Shown one piece after another: positions 43,697 to 55,687 of a stretch of 64,000 nt of DNA; within the stretch, counting starts at the first letter, position 1, and each line of letters opens with the position of its first letter. The DNA comes from Mycobacterium sp. 155 (GTDB lineage Bacteria > Actinomycetota > Actinomycetes > Mycobacteriales > Mycobacteriaceae). A program made the position numbers and the translations under genes. The notes below the pieces were generated by a model. The model made no database searches. It was not told where the DNA came from and worked only from the letters and a program-made list of their open reading frames with translations. The stretch covers positions 3,918,478 to 3,982,477 of the forward strand of contig NZ_KB892705.1 in the NCBI RefSeq assembly GCF_000373905.1. Reading direction: 5' to 3'.

Positions 43697-44032
43697 TTAC
43701 GGCGTGTGCAGCACCTCATCGAGCATCTCGACGAACTGCTGCGGATCGGCCGGGGTGAACGCCGGCCGCCAAAAGGCCCCCTCCACCTCAAGGGTGATCA
43801 GCGTCGACCGTAGGGGTCGCCCGACGTCCAGTGGCAGCCACCGACGCAGATCCGAACTGCCCCACAACCGGAAGCGGTGCAGAATGTTCAGCGACTCGGC
43901 CTTGTAGCTGCGGATGTCGCGCAGCGGGATCACTTTCGAGGTTCCGGACGGAAAGTGGTAGCGCCGCAGCGTGATCGCCTCACGGTCCAATTGGATCAGG
44001 CCGTCGTCGTAGTACTGGCGCGGTGCGCTCAC
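43697..44032 (-). CDS. Small PH-like domain protein (Rv3819 type)
   Basis: Protein of 111 residues with alternating strands and one C-terminal helix (FVEMLDEVLHTP), resembling a bacterial PH-like fold: ITLRRYHFPSGTSKVIPLRDIRSYKAES is a typical strand-turn-strand. Its GTG start overlaps the stop of the Rieske-domain gene by four bases, so it is coupled to it. In M. tuberculosis Rv3819 has the same place beside Rv3818. No catalytic residues are visible; it may support its partner. Function is unknown. Confidence 0.78.
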   Translation of the reverse strand: MSAPRQYYDDGLIQLDREAITLRRYHFPSGTSKVIPLRDIRSYKAESLNILHRFRLWGSSDLRRWLPLDVGRPLRSTLITLEVEGAFWRPAFTPADPQQFVEMLDEVLHTP

Positions 44033-45573
44033 GACTTCGCGGACCTCAGCTCATGTCCCTTTGTGGTCAGGCACCGCCCGTTCTCCAGGTTCCACTGCCA
44101 GCCGTGCAGGTTGCAGGTGAGGGTTTTCCCTTCCACCACACCGAATTTCGACAGATCGGCCTTCAGGTGCGGGCAGCGCCGCTGGATGTCCCAGCCGGCG
44201 AGCGTGATGGTCGCGGTGTCGTCGTGCGCTTCGGCGAACCATCCGTCGGCGTAGGCGATCCGCTCGTCGGTCAGGCACTTGAAGAAGGTGTACAGGTACT
44301 CGTTGTAGCCGCCCACCCGCCAGGCGCGGAACCGGGTGGACAGGAAGATCGTGTTGACCCAGTCCGGCTCGTCGTCGCGCAGCACGGTGCGCACCAGTTC
44401 CGGGGCGATCTCGAACCCGTAGCGGAACTTCTCGTCTGCAATCGGTTCGCGCACAGAGCGTTTCGGGAAGTCCAACACCACCGTCTCGGGGCCCAGGCGT
44501 AGTTCGACGGGGTAGCCGATACCGTCGCAGATCTGGTCGGACTGGCTCATGATCGGCTCGAACAATGCGCGCAGAGGCTCCAGCAGCGGTTCCCCCGCGG
44601 CAGGCGCCCAGCCGGCCTTCTCGGCGGCCAGCACGGGGGACATCCGCCGGGCGTAGTCCTCGATGTAGGCGGCCTTGCCGGTGGTGAACACCGCTTCGGG
44701 GTCTTCGATCGGGTGGCTCAGCCCGTTGAGCTCGGAGCCGGTGAAATTGGCGACGGACCCGGGCACCATGAGCAGGCCTCGGTCGTGGCCGTGCCGGCGC
44801 ATCTGGTCCAGGAACACCATCTGGTCGGGGAAGATGTTGGCCGGGTCGCCGTGGTCGTCGTTGAGGCCGCGCAGTGCGGGATCAAGGAAGCACGGCGGGC
44901 CGGCCGACGGGATCACCCACGTGGCCCCGACCTGGGCGATGTACTGGCGGCAGCGGTCCATCTGCCGCTGCCGCTTCTGGATGCCGAACGCCTCCTTGGC
45001 CCGCTCGGGCATGTCGTAGACCATCGGATACCAGATGGCCCCGGAGTACTGCAGCATGTGCACGTCGATGTGGCCGAATTCGGCGTACAGCACGTCCAGG
45101 TCGACGGGCCGCGCGTCGTTCATGTTGAAGGCCGTCGTGACGCCGTCCGACACCACCAGCCCGGAGTCGCCGATCGGACCGTCCGCAGGGGCTCGCAACG
45201 CGATGATCATCACCTCGAGGTCGCCCTTGGGCCCGCTGACCGTGTGCTTCACCGAGTCGGTGGTCTCGAAGAACCGGTGGAAGCCCAGTTTCTCCAGCTC
45301 GCGGCGCAGATCCGGCACGGGATAGTCCGGCAGCAACACCACCGCGTCCTTGTTGACGTGGCGGCGCAGGTTTTCGGGGTCGAAGTGGTCCTTGTGCAGG
45401 TGGGAGACGTACAAGTAGTCGACATCGCCCAGAGCCGCCCAGTCCAGCTGGCTGTTGTCCGGGAACGGGAACCACGATGTGAAGTACGCCGGGTTGACCC
45501 AGGGATCGCACAAGATGTTGCCGGCCGTGGTATCGATCCGGAAGCCGGCATGTCCGACGCTGGTGACCTGCAC
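44029..45573 (-). CDS. Metallo-beta-lactamase-fold protein with C-terminal Rieske domain (Rv3818 type)
   Basis: Two-domain protein of 514 residues. The N-terminal ~230 residues are a UlaG-like metallo-hydrolase fold with the metal motif SHLHKDHFDP (about 56-65) and later GHIDVHMLQYSG. The C-terminal ~90 residues hold a Rieske [2Fe-2S] site with the two Cys-His pairs CPHLKADL and CNLHGWQWNLENG. A hydrolase or lactonase-like active site joined to an electron-transfer centre suggests a redox enzyme such as an N-oxide or amine oxygenase, but the reaction is unknown. The start ATG at 45573 gives MQVTSVGHAGFRIDT, typical of the fold. Confidence 0.88.
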   Translation of the reverse strand: MQVTSVGHAGFRIDTTAGNILCDPWVNPAYFTSWFPFPDNSQLDWAALGDVDYLYVSHLHKDHFDPENLRRHVNKDAVVLLPDYPVPDLRRELEKLGFHRFFETTDSVKHTVSGPKGDLEVMIIALRAPADGPIGDSGLVVSDGVTTAFNMNDARPVDLDVLYAEFGHIDVHMLQYSGAIWYPMVYDMPERAKEAFGIQKRQRQMDRCRQYIAQVGATWVIPSAGPPCFLDPALRGLNDDHGDPANIFPDQMVFLDQMRRHGHDRGLLMVPGSVANFTGSELNGLSHPIEDPEAVFTTGKAAYIEDYARRMSPVLAAEKAGWAPAAGEPLLEPLRALFEPIMSQSDQICDGIGYPVELRLGPETVVLDFPKRSVREPIADEKFRYGFEIAPELVRTVLRDDEPDWVNTIFLSTRFRAWRVGGYNEYLYTFFKCLTDERIAYADGWFAEAHDDTATITLAGWDIQRRCPHLKADLSKFGVVEGKTLTCNLHGWQWNLENGRCLTTKGHELRSAKS

Positions 45574-45694
45574 GAATAGCCTTTCGACTCAGAACATGGA
45601 GCGCCAGCCAGCCTAGCTGGAACCCGGCGCGGTGCCGAAGCCCGCCTGGTGACCGCATACGCGGCGCGTCGGGTTGCGGATTACGCTTGCGGCT

Positions 45695-46489
45695 GTGGAA
45701 CCGGTGTACGGGACTGTCATCCAGCTCGCTCGGCTGGTCTGGCGCATGCAGGGGCTGAAGTTCACTGTGACCGGGGTGGAGAACCTGCCCGTCACCGGCG
45801 GCGCGGTGATAGCCATCAACCACACCAGCTACTTCGACTTCACCTTCGCGGGTCTGCCTGCGTACAAGCAGAAGCGTGGCCGCAAGGTGCGGTTCATGGC
45901 CAAAAAAGAGGTGTTCGACAACACGATCACCGGGCCGATCATGCGCAGCCTGCGCCACATCGAGGTGGACCGCGATTCGGGCGCGGCCTCCTACGACACC
46001 GCGGTCGACTATCTCAAGGCCGGTGAGCTGGTCGGGGTGTACCCCGAGGCGACCATCAGCCGCAGTTTCGAGATCAAGGCGTTCAAGTCGGGTGCTGCGC
46101 GCATGGCGATTCAGGCCGGTGTGCCGATCGTCCCGCTCATCGTGTGGGGCGCACAGCGCATCTGGACGAAGGGGCGCCCGAAGAAGCTGTACCGGCCCAA
46201 GGTGCCCATTTCGATCGCGGTCGGTGAGCCGATCCAGCCGACGCTGCCTCCGGCGGAGTTGACGGCACTTCTGCATTCCCGGATGCAGCATCTGCTCGAG
46301 CAGGTACAGGACGCCTACGGGCCGTATCCGCCGGGAGAGTTCTGGGTGCCGCACCGCCTCGGTGGTGGCGCGCCGTCGCTGGCCGAAGCCAACCGGATGG
46401 ATGCCGAGGAGGCCGCCGAGAAGGCGGCCCGGCGGCGGGCGTTGGGGGAACAGACCGGACCCGCCGAGCCGACTGGGGCGTCGGGGTAG
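45695..46489 (+). CDS. 1-acyl-glycerol-phosphate acyltransferase-family protein
   Basis: Phospholipid acyltransferase (PlsC-type) of 264 residues. The catalytic NHTSYFDF (H-x4-D, about 42-49) is followed by the glycerol-phosphate block GVYPEATISRSF (about 113-124) and IVPLIVWGAQRIW. The GTG at 45695 is chosen because the product then starts MEPVYG, matching MEPVFR of the tandem paralogue downstream. It is followed after six bases by that paralogue. In M. tuberculosis Rv3814c-Rv3816c form a similar tandem family. Acyl donor and acceptor are not known. Confidence 0.9.
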   Translation: MEPVYGTVIQLARLVWRMQGLKFTVTGVENLPVTGGAVIAINHTSYFDFTFAGLPAYKQKRGRKVRFMAKKEVFDNTITGPIMRSLRHIEVDRDSGAASYDTAVDYLKAGELVGVYPEATISRSFEIKAFKSGAARMAIQAGVPIVPLIVWGAQRIWTKGRPKKLYRPKVPISIAVGEPIQPTLPPAELTALLHSRMQHLLEQVQDAYGPYPPGEFWVPHRLGGGAPSLAEANRMDAEEAAEKAARRRALGEQTGPAEPTGASG

Positions 46490-46495
46490 GGCCCT

Positions 46496-47251
46496 ATGGA
46501 ACCGGTTTTCCGAGGTCTGGAGATCGCGGCCGAGATGGTGGTCCGGGCCACCGGAGCCAGGATCACCTTTCGTGGATTGGAGAACCTCCCCGCGACGGGC
46601 GGCGCTGTCGTGGCGATCAACCACACCAGCTACGTTGATTTCCTGCCCGCTGCCCTGGCCGCGAAGGAACGCGGTCGTCGGATGCGCTTCATGATCAAGG
46701 CCGAGATGGCGGAGGTGAAGCCGGTCGGATTCCTGATCAGACACACCCGCACTATTCCGGTGGACCGCCACGCGGGTGCGAGCGCTTATGCCGCCGCGGT
46801 GGACTCGTTGCGCCACGGCGAACTCGTCGGGGTGTACCCGGAGGCCACCATCAGCCGCAGCTTCGAGCTCAAGGACTTCAAGACAGGAGCAGTGCGGATG
46901 GCGCTGGAGGCCGATGTCCCGATCGTTCCCCTGATTGTCTGGGGCGCACACCGGATATGGACCAAGGATCATCCGAGGGTTCTGGGGCGCAAGAAGTTCC
47001 CGATCACCGTGGAGCTGGGTGAGCCGATCGCGCCGACCGGTTCGACGGTGGAACTGGAGGCGCGGTTGCGAACGGCGATGACGGGTCTGCTGGACCGGGT
47101 GCAGCGCGAGTACCCGACGCCCGTGGGGCAGTATTGGGTGCCGCGCCGATTGGGTGGAACGGCACCGACTCCGGAGGAGGCCAAGCGTCTCGACGAGGCC
47201 GAGTTGGCCGAGCGGGTGCGCAAGCGGGCCGCGCGAAGCGACAGGAAGTAA
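46496..47251 (+). CDS. 1-acyl-glycerol-phosphate acyltransferase-family protein (tandem paralogue)
   Basis: Second PlsC-type acyltransferase, 251 residues, with the same catalytic layout as its upstream neighbour: NHTSYVDF, RTIPVDRHAG, GVYPEATISRSFELKDF and IVPLIVWGAHRIW. The pair clearly arose by tandem duplication. The ATG at 46496 gives MEPVFRGLEIAAEM. It ends two bases before the HAD gene, so acyltransferases and phosphatase should be one operon. A PlsC acyltransferase together with a phosphatase would suit conversion of lysophosphatidate to diacylglycerol; that link is inference. Confidence 0.9.
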   Translation: MEPVFRGLEIAAEMVVRATGARITFRGLENLPATGGAVVAINHTSYVDFLPAALAAKERGRRMRFMIKAEMAEVKPVGFLIRHTRTIPVDRHAGASAYAAAVDSLRHGELVGVYPEATISRSFELKDFKTGAVRMALEADVPIVPLIVWGAHRIWTKDHPRVLGRKKFPITVELGEPIAPTGSTVELEARLRTAMTGLLDRVQREYPTPVGQYWVPRRLGGTAPTPEEAKRLDEAELAERVRKRAARSDRK

Positions 47252-47253
47252 CG

Positions 47254-48078
47254 ATGACCGCCGACCGGAGGCCGGGGCTGATCGCCACGGACGTTGACGG
47301 CACGCTGCTCGACGAGGACGAGAAGGTGACGCCGCGGACGCGCGAGGCCGTGCAGGCCGCTGTCGCGGCGGGCACCAGGTTCGTGCTGGCGACCGGCCGG
47401 CCGCCACGATGGATCAGGCCTGTCGTCGACGGGCTGGGGTTGGCGCCGCTCGCGGTGTGCGCCAACGGCGCGGTGATCTACGACCCGGCCACCGACCGGA
47501 TCGTCTCGGCGAACACGCTGCTGCCCGACATTCTTGGTGAACTCGCCGAGATCGCGACTCGGGTGATACCGGGCGCGGGCCTGGCCGTGGAGCGCGTGGG
47601 TTCCTCGGCACACGATGCCGCCACCCCGCAGTTCGTCAGCTCACCGGGTTACGAGCATGCGTGGCTCAACCCGGACAACACAGAGGTGTCCGTAGCGGAC
47701 CTGCTGTCGCAGCCCGCGGTCAAGCTGCTGGTCCGCAAGGCGGGCGCGCGCAGTGACGACATGGCAGCCGCGCTCGTCCCGCACCTGGGGCTGCTCGGCG
47801 ACATCACCTATTCGACCAACAACGGTCTGATCGAGGTGGTGCCGGTGGGCATCAGCAAGGCTACCGGGGTGCAGCAGGTCGTCGACCCGCTCGGGCTCAC
47901 CGCCGTCGACGTCGTGGCGTTCGGCGACATGCCCAACGATGTGCCGATGCTGAGCTGGGCCGGTCGCGGCGTAGCCATGGGCAACGCCCACCCCGACGCA
48001 CTCGCGGCCGCCGACGAGGTGACGGTGACCAACGCCGACGACGGCGTCGCTCGGGTGTTGGAACGCTGGTGGGGCTGA
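47254..48078 (+). CDS. HAD-superfamily Cof-type phosphatase (Rv3813c type)
   Basis: Cytosolic phosphatase of 274 residues. Motif I is IATDVDGTLLDEDE (about 11-24) with the nucleophilic Asp and the acid Asp. Motif II is ATGRPP, and motif IV is VAFGDMPNDVPMLSWAG with its metal aspartates. The large type-IIB cap lies between about 85 and 190, typical of Cof-like enzymes that act on sugar phosphates. The ATG at 47254 follows the acyltransferase stop by two bases. The gene stops four bases from the convergent amidase gene. Confidence 0.93.
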   Translation: MTADRRPGLIATDVDGTLLDEDEKVTPRTREAVQAAVAAGTRFVLATGRPPRWIRPVVDGLGLAPLAVCANGAVIYDPATDRIVSANTLLPDILGELAEIATRVIPGAGLAVERVGSSAHDAATPQFVSSPGYEHAWLNPDNTEVSVADLLSQPAVKLLVRKAGARSDDMAAALVPHLGLLGDITYSTNNGLIEVVPVGISKATGVQQVVDPLGLTAVDVVAFGDMPNDVPMLSWAGRGVAMGNAHPDALAAADEVTVTNADDGVARVLERWWG

Positions 48079-48082
48079 CCCG

Positions 48083-49693
48083 TTACGTGATCGGGGTGAA
48101 CCGCTCCAGCTGAACCGGCTGCCGGTCGGGGGGTGGCGGCGGCAGCTCCTGCGGCACGCCGTCGACCACGCGGGTCACGGTGCCCTTCTCGCGGTCGAAG
48201 TTCAGGGTGCCGTGCTGGAAGTTCTGCACGATCCACAGCGGTTCGGCGATCTCACCGCTGGTCGGCAACCCGAGGATGCCGCGTTCGAAGCCCAGCATGC
48301 CCCACGCGTCGTAGATGGCCCCGGTCAACGGTTCGGCACCGCTCTGTGGTGACCAGTACACCGCGCCCTTCTCGAACGTGGCGTAGCGCGCCGTCCCCTC
48401 GGCCGCGGTCTCGGGTGAGGTTGGGTTGCCCAGTAGGCCGCCGGGCCCGCCGAGGGATTGCCAGCGGTCGTAGATGGCTCCGCCGCGCATCTGTTCTGCC
48501 AGGTCTGCGGGGCTTGGTGGTTGGTTGAAGCGGGCGGCGATATCGCGGAGCCGGTCCATCTCGGCGTAGGCGGCGTTGCCGGGGCACTCGGTGTCTCCCA
48601 CGTCGCGGTGGGTGAAGATCGTCGGCAGGGTTGGGGTGGAGCCGAGCGGGAAATGGGTGAACGCGCCGCCGGCGGAGGTGAGCACCACGGAGCCCTTGGG
48701 GTCGACGTGGTCGAGACCGAGCCGCCAACCGAGCAGCCGTCCCACGGTGTTCAACTGAATTTCGGTGGGTGGGACGGTCGTGAAGTCGCCCATCATCGCC
48801 ACACCCCAGGTGTCGTGGTTGAACCCGCCGGTGTGCGACCCCTCGACAGCCCGGTTCATACCGCCGGCGCGGCCCTCGAAGACCTGGCCGTACTTGTCGA
48901 CCAGGGCGTTGTAGGCGATGTCGCACCAGCCGAGGGTGCGGGAGTGGTACTCGTAGATCGAGCGGACGATTCCTGCGGAGTCTTCTGGCGCGTAGTCGTT
49001 GCTACCGGCCGTGTGGTGCACGACGGCGGCGCGAATGCCTTGGTCGTACACCGGGTTTCCGCATCGCATCGCCTCATCGGCGCCCCACTGGGCGCGGGTG
49101 ATGATGTGCGGTGGTACCCCGGGCGGGGTGGCGGCGGTGGGGAGGCTTCCGGTATCCACCGGAGCCTTCGGCGGGCTGATCAGCACGGCGTTGACGGTCT
49201 GGGCGAAGGGTTTCTCGACGGAAGCCGGCCGGTAACCGAGGCCGGGTTCCTGCGGCCCGGGCAGGGTGGTGCCGGGGTGTGCCGTCGGTAGTGGGCGCGT
49301 GACGGCTATCTGCACGGTGGTGGTACGGCCGACGAACACCGGTTCGGTTCCGCGTGGTCCTGTGCCACCCTCGTCGCCTACGCCGTCGAGGTTTTCCGCC
49401 TGATACCAGGGGCCCCAGGAGCCGTCGGCCTTCTGGGCTCGGACCTTGGCCGATGTGCCCCTGAGGTCCTGCGCGGTGAGCGCGACCATCGAGAACGGGG
49501 TGTCCTGGTGGATCTCGCGGATACTGTCGCCCGCGGCCAGATTGTCCAGTGGTTGCTGGGTGAGCACCGGTGCGGCGTCGCTGCCCTGGGCGCGGTTGCT
49601 GTCAGGCGTACCGCCGATCGCCCACGGGAGGATGACGACTGTCGCCGCGAGCGCAGTTAAGAGAAGTGACGGTGCGGAACGGCGGGACAGCAC
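48083..49693 (-). CDS. Exported PGRP-type amidase-domain protein with LGFP repeats (Rv3811 type)
   Basis: Secreted cell-wall protein of 536 residues. A signal peptide (about 1-26) leads to a beta-rich region, then a peptidoglycan-recognition/amidase-2 domain (about 200-385) with zinc-ligand histidines in AAVVHHTAGSNDYAPED and FTHRDVGDTECPGNAAY (the Cys replaces nothing essential). The C-terminus carries two LGFP-type repeats (IYDRWQSLGGPGGLLGNPTSPE and IYDAWGMLGFERGILGLPTSGE), which bind cell-wall sugar. It probably cuts or binds peptidoglycan. The start is a GTG at 49693. It lies downstream of erp on the same strand, separated by a hairpin. Confidence 0.92.
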   Translation of the reverse strand: MLSRRSAPSLLLTALAATVVILPWAIGGTPDSNRAQGSDAAPVLTQQPLDNLAAGDSIREIHQDTPFSMVALTAQDLRGTSAKVRAQKADGSWGPWYQAENLDGVGDEGGTGPRGTEPVFVGRTTTVQIAVTRPLPTAHPGTTLPGPQEPGLGYRPASVEKPFAQTVNAVLISPPKAPVDTGSLPTAATPPGVPPHIITRAQWGADEAMRCGNPVYDQGIRAAVVHHTAGSNDYAPEDSAGIVRSIYEYHSRTLGWCDIAYNALVDKYGQVFEGRAGGMNRAVEGSHTGGFNHDTWGVAMMGDFTTVPPTEIQLNTVGRLLGWRLGLDHVDPKGSVVLTSAGGAFTHFPLGSTPTLPTIFTHRDVGDTECPGNAAYAEMDRLRDIAARFNQPPSPADLAEQMRGGAIYDRWQSLGGPGGLLGNPTSPETAAEGTARYATFEKGAVYWSPQSGAEPLTGAIYDAWGMLGFERGILGLPTSGEIAEPLWIVQNFQHGTLNFDREKGTVTRVVDGVPQELPPPPPDRQPVQLERFTPIT

Positions 49694-49757
49694 GGACTGA
49701 TGTTACGTATGTGTCTGTTGTTACTAATGATTCGACACGCGATTTATCTGTGCACGC

Positions 49758-49798
49758 AACGGCACCGCAGAGCCTGCACTGGCTTCTGCGGTGCCGTT
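49758..49798. terminator. Long hairpin between erp and the amidase gene
   Basis: A 14-bp perfect stem (49758-49771 with 49785-49798) continues into GCC/GGC near the loop with one bulge. TTTT follows on the plus strand. It lies 29 bases past the erp stop and should end the erp message. Confidence 0.9.
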
Positions 49799-49826
49799 TT
49801 GTGACAAGCGTTTCGCGACAGGACCG

Positions 49827-50750
49827 TCAGGGCGTGGCCGGCGTCGGGACAGGTGCCGCCGCGGGTGCGGCTGCCGGAACACCCGACTTCATTGCCGAGG
49901 TGATGGCCGGCATCACTATGCCCTTGAGCAGATCGATCGCCTGGCCGGCGCCAAGCTGCTGGGCGGCGCTGGACAGATCGCCGAGGAGGCCACCGCCGCC
50001 ACTGCTGGTGGTGGCCGGCATCGCGCTCAGGGACGGGTCGGCACCACCGAGGATCGGATAGGTGCCGCCCAGGCCCGGGTCGCCGGTGATGGGCACCTCG
50101 CCCGGGGCGGGCAGGGCGCCTCCGTTGGAGATGGGCATCAGTGACGGATCGGTGCCGAGCCCGGGTGTGGTCAGGCCTGTCGCGGGTGCGCCCAGGCTAG
50201 GCGTGGTGAGTCCACCGGGCATGGCTCCGGCCGGGTTGGTGAGTGCCGGGTTGCTCAGGCCGGGGTCGGTCAGCGCGCCCGGTGCGGTCAGGCTCGGCGT
50301 GGCCTCCGTCAGGCCTGGCGTGGTCAGGCCGGGGCTGGTCAGGCCCGGGTTTGTCAGCCCAGGGCTGGTGAGCCCGGGCGAGGTGAGGCCCGGCGAGGTG
50401 AGGCCGGGATCGGTCAGGCCCGGTGAGGTGAGACCCGGGCTGGTCAGGCCTGGCGAACCCAGGCCCGGCGACGTGAGCGTCGGTGAGGCGAGCGACGGCG
50501 ACGCCCCGGTGCCGTTGAGCAAGCCGGTCGGCATCGGCGGCAGGTTGATGCCGAACTGGGCGAGTCCCTGGGAGAGTGCGGACATCAACTCGCCGGGCAG
50601 ATCGGTGACCATCGCGGCCTGCGTGAATTCGCGCTGCTGGGGTGCGGGAGAAAGCTGGGTGACCGCAACCAATGCGGCTGGAGTTGCGACTGCCACTGCG
50701 GCGACTGCGCGCATGGCTGTCGAGAGCTTGCGTCGACGTCGGTTCGGCAC
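49827..50750 (-). CDS. erp: Exported repetitive protein Erp
   Basis: Surface-exposed cell-wall protein of 307 residues. A signal peptide (about 1-32; basic start MPNRRRRKLSTAM then an Ala/Val core) is followed by a short conserved domain and then 12 tandem PGLTS-type pentapeptides (about 90-149). A looser Pro/Gly/Thr region and a C-terminal Pro/Ala tail with a hydrophobic stretch (about 285-300) complete it. In M. tuberculosis Erp (Rv3810) is a virulence factor and repeat number varies between species. A GTG start at 50750 has GGAGA seven bases upstream. It is divergent from glf. Confidence 0.93.
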   Translation of the reverse strand: MPNRRRRKLSTAMRAVAAVAVATPAALVAVTQLSPAPQQREFTQAAMVTDLPGELMSALSQGLAQFGINLPPMPTGLLNGTGASPSLASPTLTSPGLGSPGLTSPGLTSPGLTDPGLTSPGLTSPGLTSPGLTNPGLTSPGLTTPGLTEATPSLTAPGALTDPGLSNPALTNPAGAMPGGLTTPSLGAPATGLTTPGLGTDPSLMPISNGGALPAPGEVPITGDPGLGGTYPILGGADPSLSAMPATTSSGGGGLLGDLSSAAQQLGAGQAIDLLKGIVMPAITSAMKSGVPAAAPAAAPVPTPATP

Positions 50751-50889
50751 GGAAGTCTCCTCAAATTGGACTGCATATATCTACTGCTCATTGCTGTCGG
50801 CAGCTAAAGGACGAAACGTGCGAAGCCCATGAGTGCCAACGTGATCGATGGTACTGGTGTGACTAATGGGCCTAGAGTGACGATATTGA

Positions 50890-54206
<3,317 letters not shown>

Positions 54207-54207
54207 C

Positions 54208-54738
54208 ATGACCGATGCCCCGCGCGGCGAAGACGCTGTGCTGGTAGCCGTTCAGTCGGCACTGGCCGGCCGCCCCGGCGTACTGGCCGGGGCCCGTGCG
54301 TTGTCCCACTTCGGGGAGCACAGCTTGGGCTGGGTCGGGCTGGCCGCGGTAGGTGCGTTGGCGCAGCCGTCGAAGCGCAGGTCCTGGATTGCCGTGGGTG
54401 TCGGGGCGTTCCTGGCGCACGCTGCCGCGGTGCTGATCAAACGGGTGGTCCGCCGCGAGCGTCCGCACCACCCCGACATCGCGGTGAACGTGGGCACGCC
54501 GAGCCGACTGAGCTTCCCGTCGGCGCACGCCACCTCCACCACCGCGGCTGCGGTGCTGCTGGCCGAGACCACCGGTCTGCCGCTGCCCGCAGTCCTGGTG
54601 CCGCCGATGGCGCTGTCGCGCCTGGTGCTCGGTGTGCACTACCCGACCGATGTGCTCACCGGCGTGGTCGTCGGTGCCCTGGTGGGGAAGGCAGTCGGTA
54701 AAACGGTGGACCGGGGTTCCGGGGTCGAAGGAGACTGA
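54208..54738 (+). CDS. PAP2-family membrane phosphatase (Rv3807c type)
   Basis: Integral membrane phosphatase of 176 residues, proposed to dephosphorylate decaprenylphosphoryl-5-phosphoribose, the step before epimerisation to decaprenyl-phosphoryl arabinose. All three acid-phosphatase motifs are visible: KRVVRRERP (about 78-86), PSAH (about 107-110) and SRLVLGVHYPTDVLTG (about 140-155). Four to five helices surround them. It lies one base after glfT2 and just before ubiA, whose product it is thought to use, so the order fits the pathway. Confidence 0.92.
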   Translation: MTDAPRGEDAVLVAVQSALAGRPGVLAGARALSHFGEHSLGWVGLAAVGALAQPSKRRSWIAVGVGAFLAHAAAVLIKRVVRRERPHHPDIAVNVGTPSRLSFPSAHATSTTAAAVLLAETTGLPLPAVLVPPMALSRLVLGVHYPTDVLTGVVVGALVGKAVGKTVDRGSGVEGD

Positions 54739-54744
54739 TGAGCG

Positions 54745-55677
54745 ATGAGCACAGCTCGGATGAGTGAGGAAGCCCAGCCGACTTCTGGCCCACCGAAGAA
54801 TGTGGTGACCGGTACCGTCAAGGCGATGCGCCCCCGCCAGTGGGTGAAGAACCTCCTGGTGTTGGCCGCGCCGATGGCCGCGCTGGGTGGCGGCGTCCAC
54901 TACGACTACGCAGACCTGACCTACAAGATCTCGATCGCGTTCGTGGTGTTCTGCCTGGCGTCGTCGTCGATCTACCTGATCAACGACGCCCGTGACGTCG
55001 AGGCGGACCGGGCGCACCCCACCAAACGGTTCCGGCCGATCGCGGCCGGTGTGGTGCCCGAATGGCTCGCCTACGGGCTCGCGGTGGTCTTGGCCGTGGT
55101 GTCGCTGGGCGTCTCCTGGGCGCTGACGCCGAACCTGGCCCTGGTGATGGCGATCTATCTGGGTATTCAGCTGGCCTACTGTTTCGGCCTGAAACACCAA
55201 GCGGTGCTGGACATCTGCATCGTCTCGTCGGGATTCCTGATCCGGGCCATCGCCGGTGGTGTGGCCACCGGCATCCCGCTGTCACAGTGGTTCCTGTTGG
55301 TCATGGCATTCGGCTCGTTGTTCATGGCATCCGGTAAGCGGTATGCCGAGCTGCAGCTGGCCGAACGTACCGGCGCGAAGATCCGCAAGTCGCTGGAGAG
55401 CTACACCACCTCGTATCTGCGCTTCGTCTGGACGCTGGCGGCCACCGCGGTGGTGGTCTGCTATGGACTGTGGGCCTTCGAACGCGATCGCGTCGTCGGA
55501 TCGTCGTGGTTCGCCATCTCGATGATCCCGTTCACGATCGCCATCCTGCGTTACGCGGTCGACGTCGATGGCGGCATCGCCGGCGAGCCGGAGGAGATCG
55601 CCCTGCGGGACCGGGTCCTGCAGCTGCTGGCCGTGGCGTGGATCGGGACCATCGGTGCTGCCATCGCTTTCAGCTGA
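54745..55677 (+). CDS. ubiA: Decaprenyl-phosphate phosphoribosyltransferase (UbiA family)
   Basis: Joins phosphoribosyl pyrophosphate to decaprenyl phosphate, the first step to the arabinose donor for arabinan; 310 residues with about nine helices. The first Asp-rich motif is YLINDARDVEADRAHPTKRFRPI (NDxxDxxxD, about 73-95). The second conserved region is ASGKRYAELQLAE, rich in Lys/Arg/Tyr for phosphate binding. GGAG at 54730-54733 sits eleven bases before the ATG at 54745; a second ATG five codons on is possible. It lies between the PAP2 phosphatase and aftB. Corresponds to Rv3806c. Confidence 0.95.
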   Translation: MSTARMSEEAQPTSGPPKNVVTGTVKAMRPRQWVKNLLVLAAPMAALGGGVHYDYADLTYKISIAFVVFCLASSSIYLINDARDVEADRAHPTKRFRPIAAGVVPEWLAYGLAVVLAVVSLGVSWALTPNLALVMAIYLGIQLAYCFGLKHQAVLDICIVSSGFLIRAIAGGVATGIPLSQWFLLVMAFGSLFMASGKRYAELQLAERTGAKIRKSLESYTTSYLRFVWTLAATAVVVCYGLWAFERDRVVGSSWFAISMIPFTIAILRYAVDVDGGIAGEPEEIALRDRVLQLLAVAWIGTIGAAIAFS

Positions 55678-55687
55678 CCGCAGCGGG

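Noticed and set aside
44882..47407. 841-codon minus-strand frame over the acyltransferases
   Set aside because: Low-complexity Arg/Pro-rich translation that crosses several real genes in both directions; no domain, no ribosome site.
50281..50480. Regular repeats that could look like a CRISPR array
   Set aside because: They are 15-base codons for PGLTS peptides of Erp without unique spacers.
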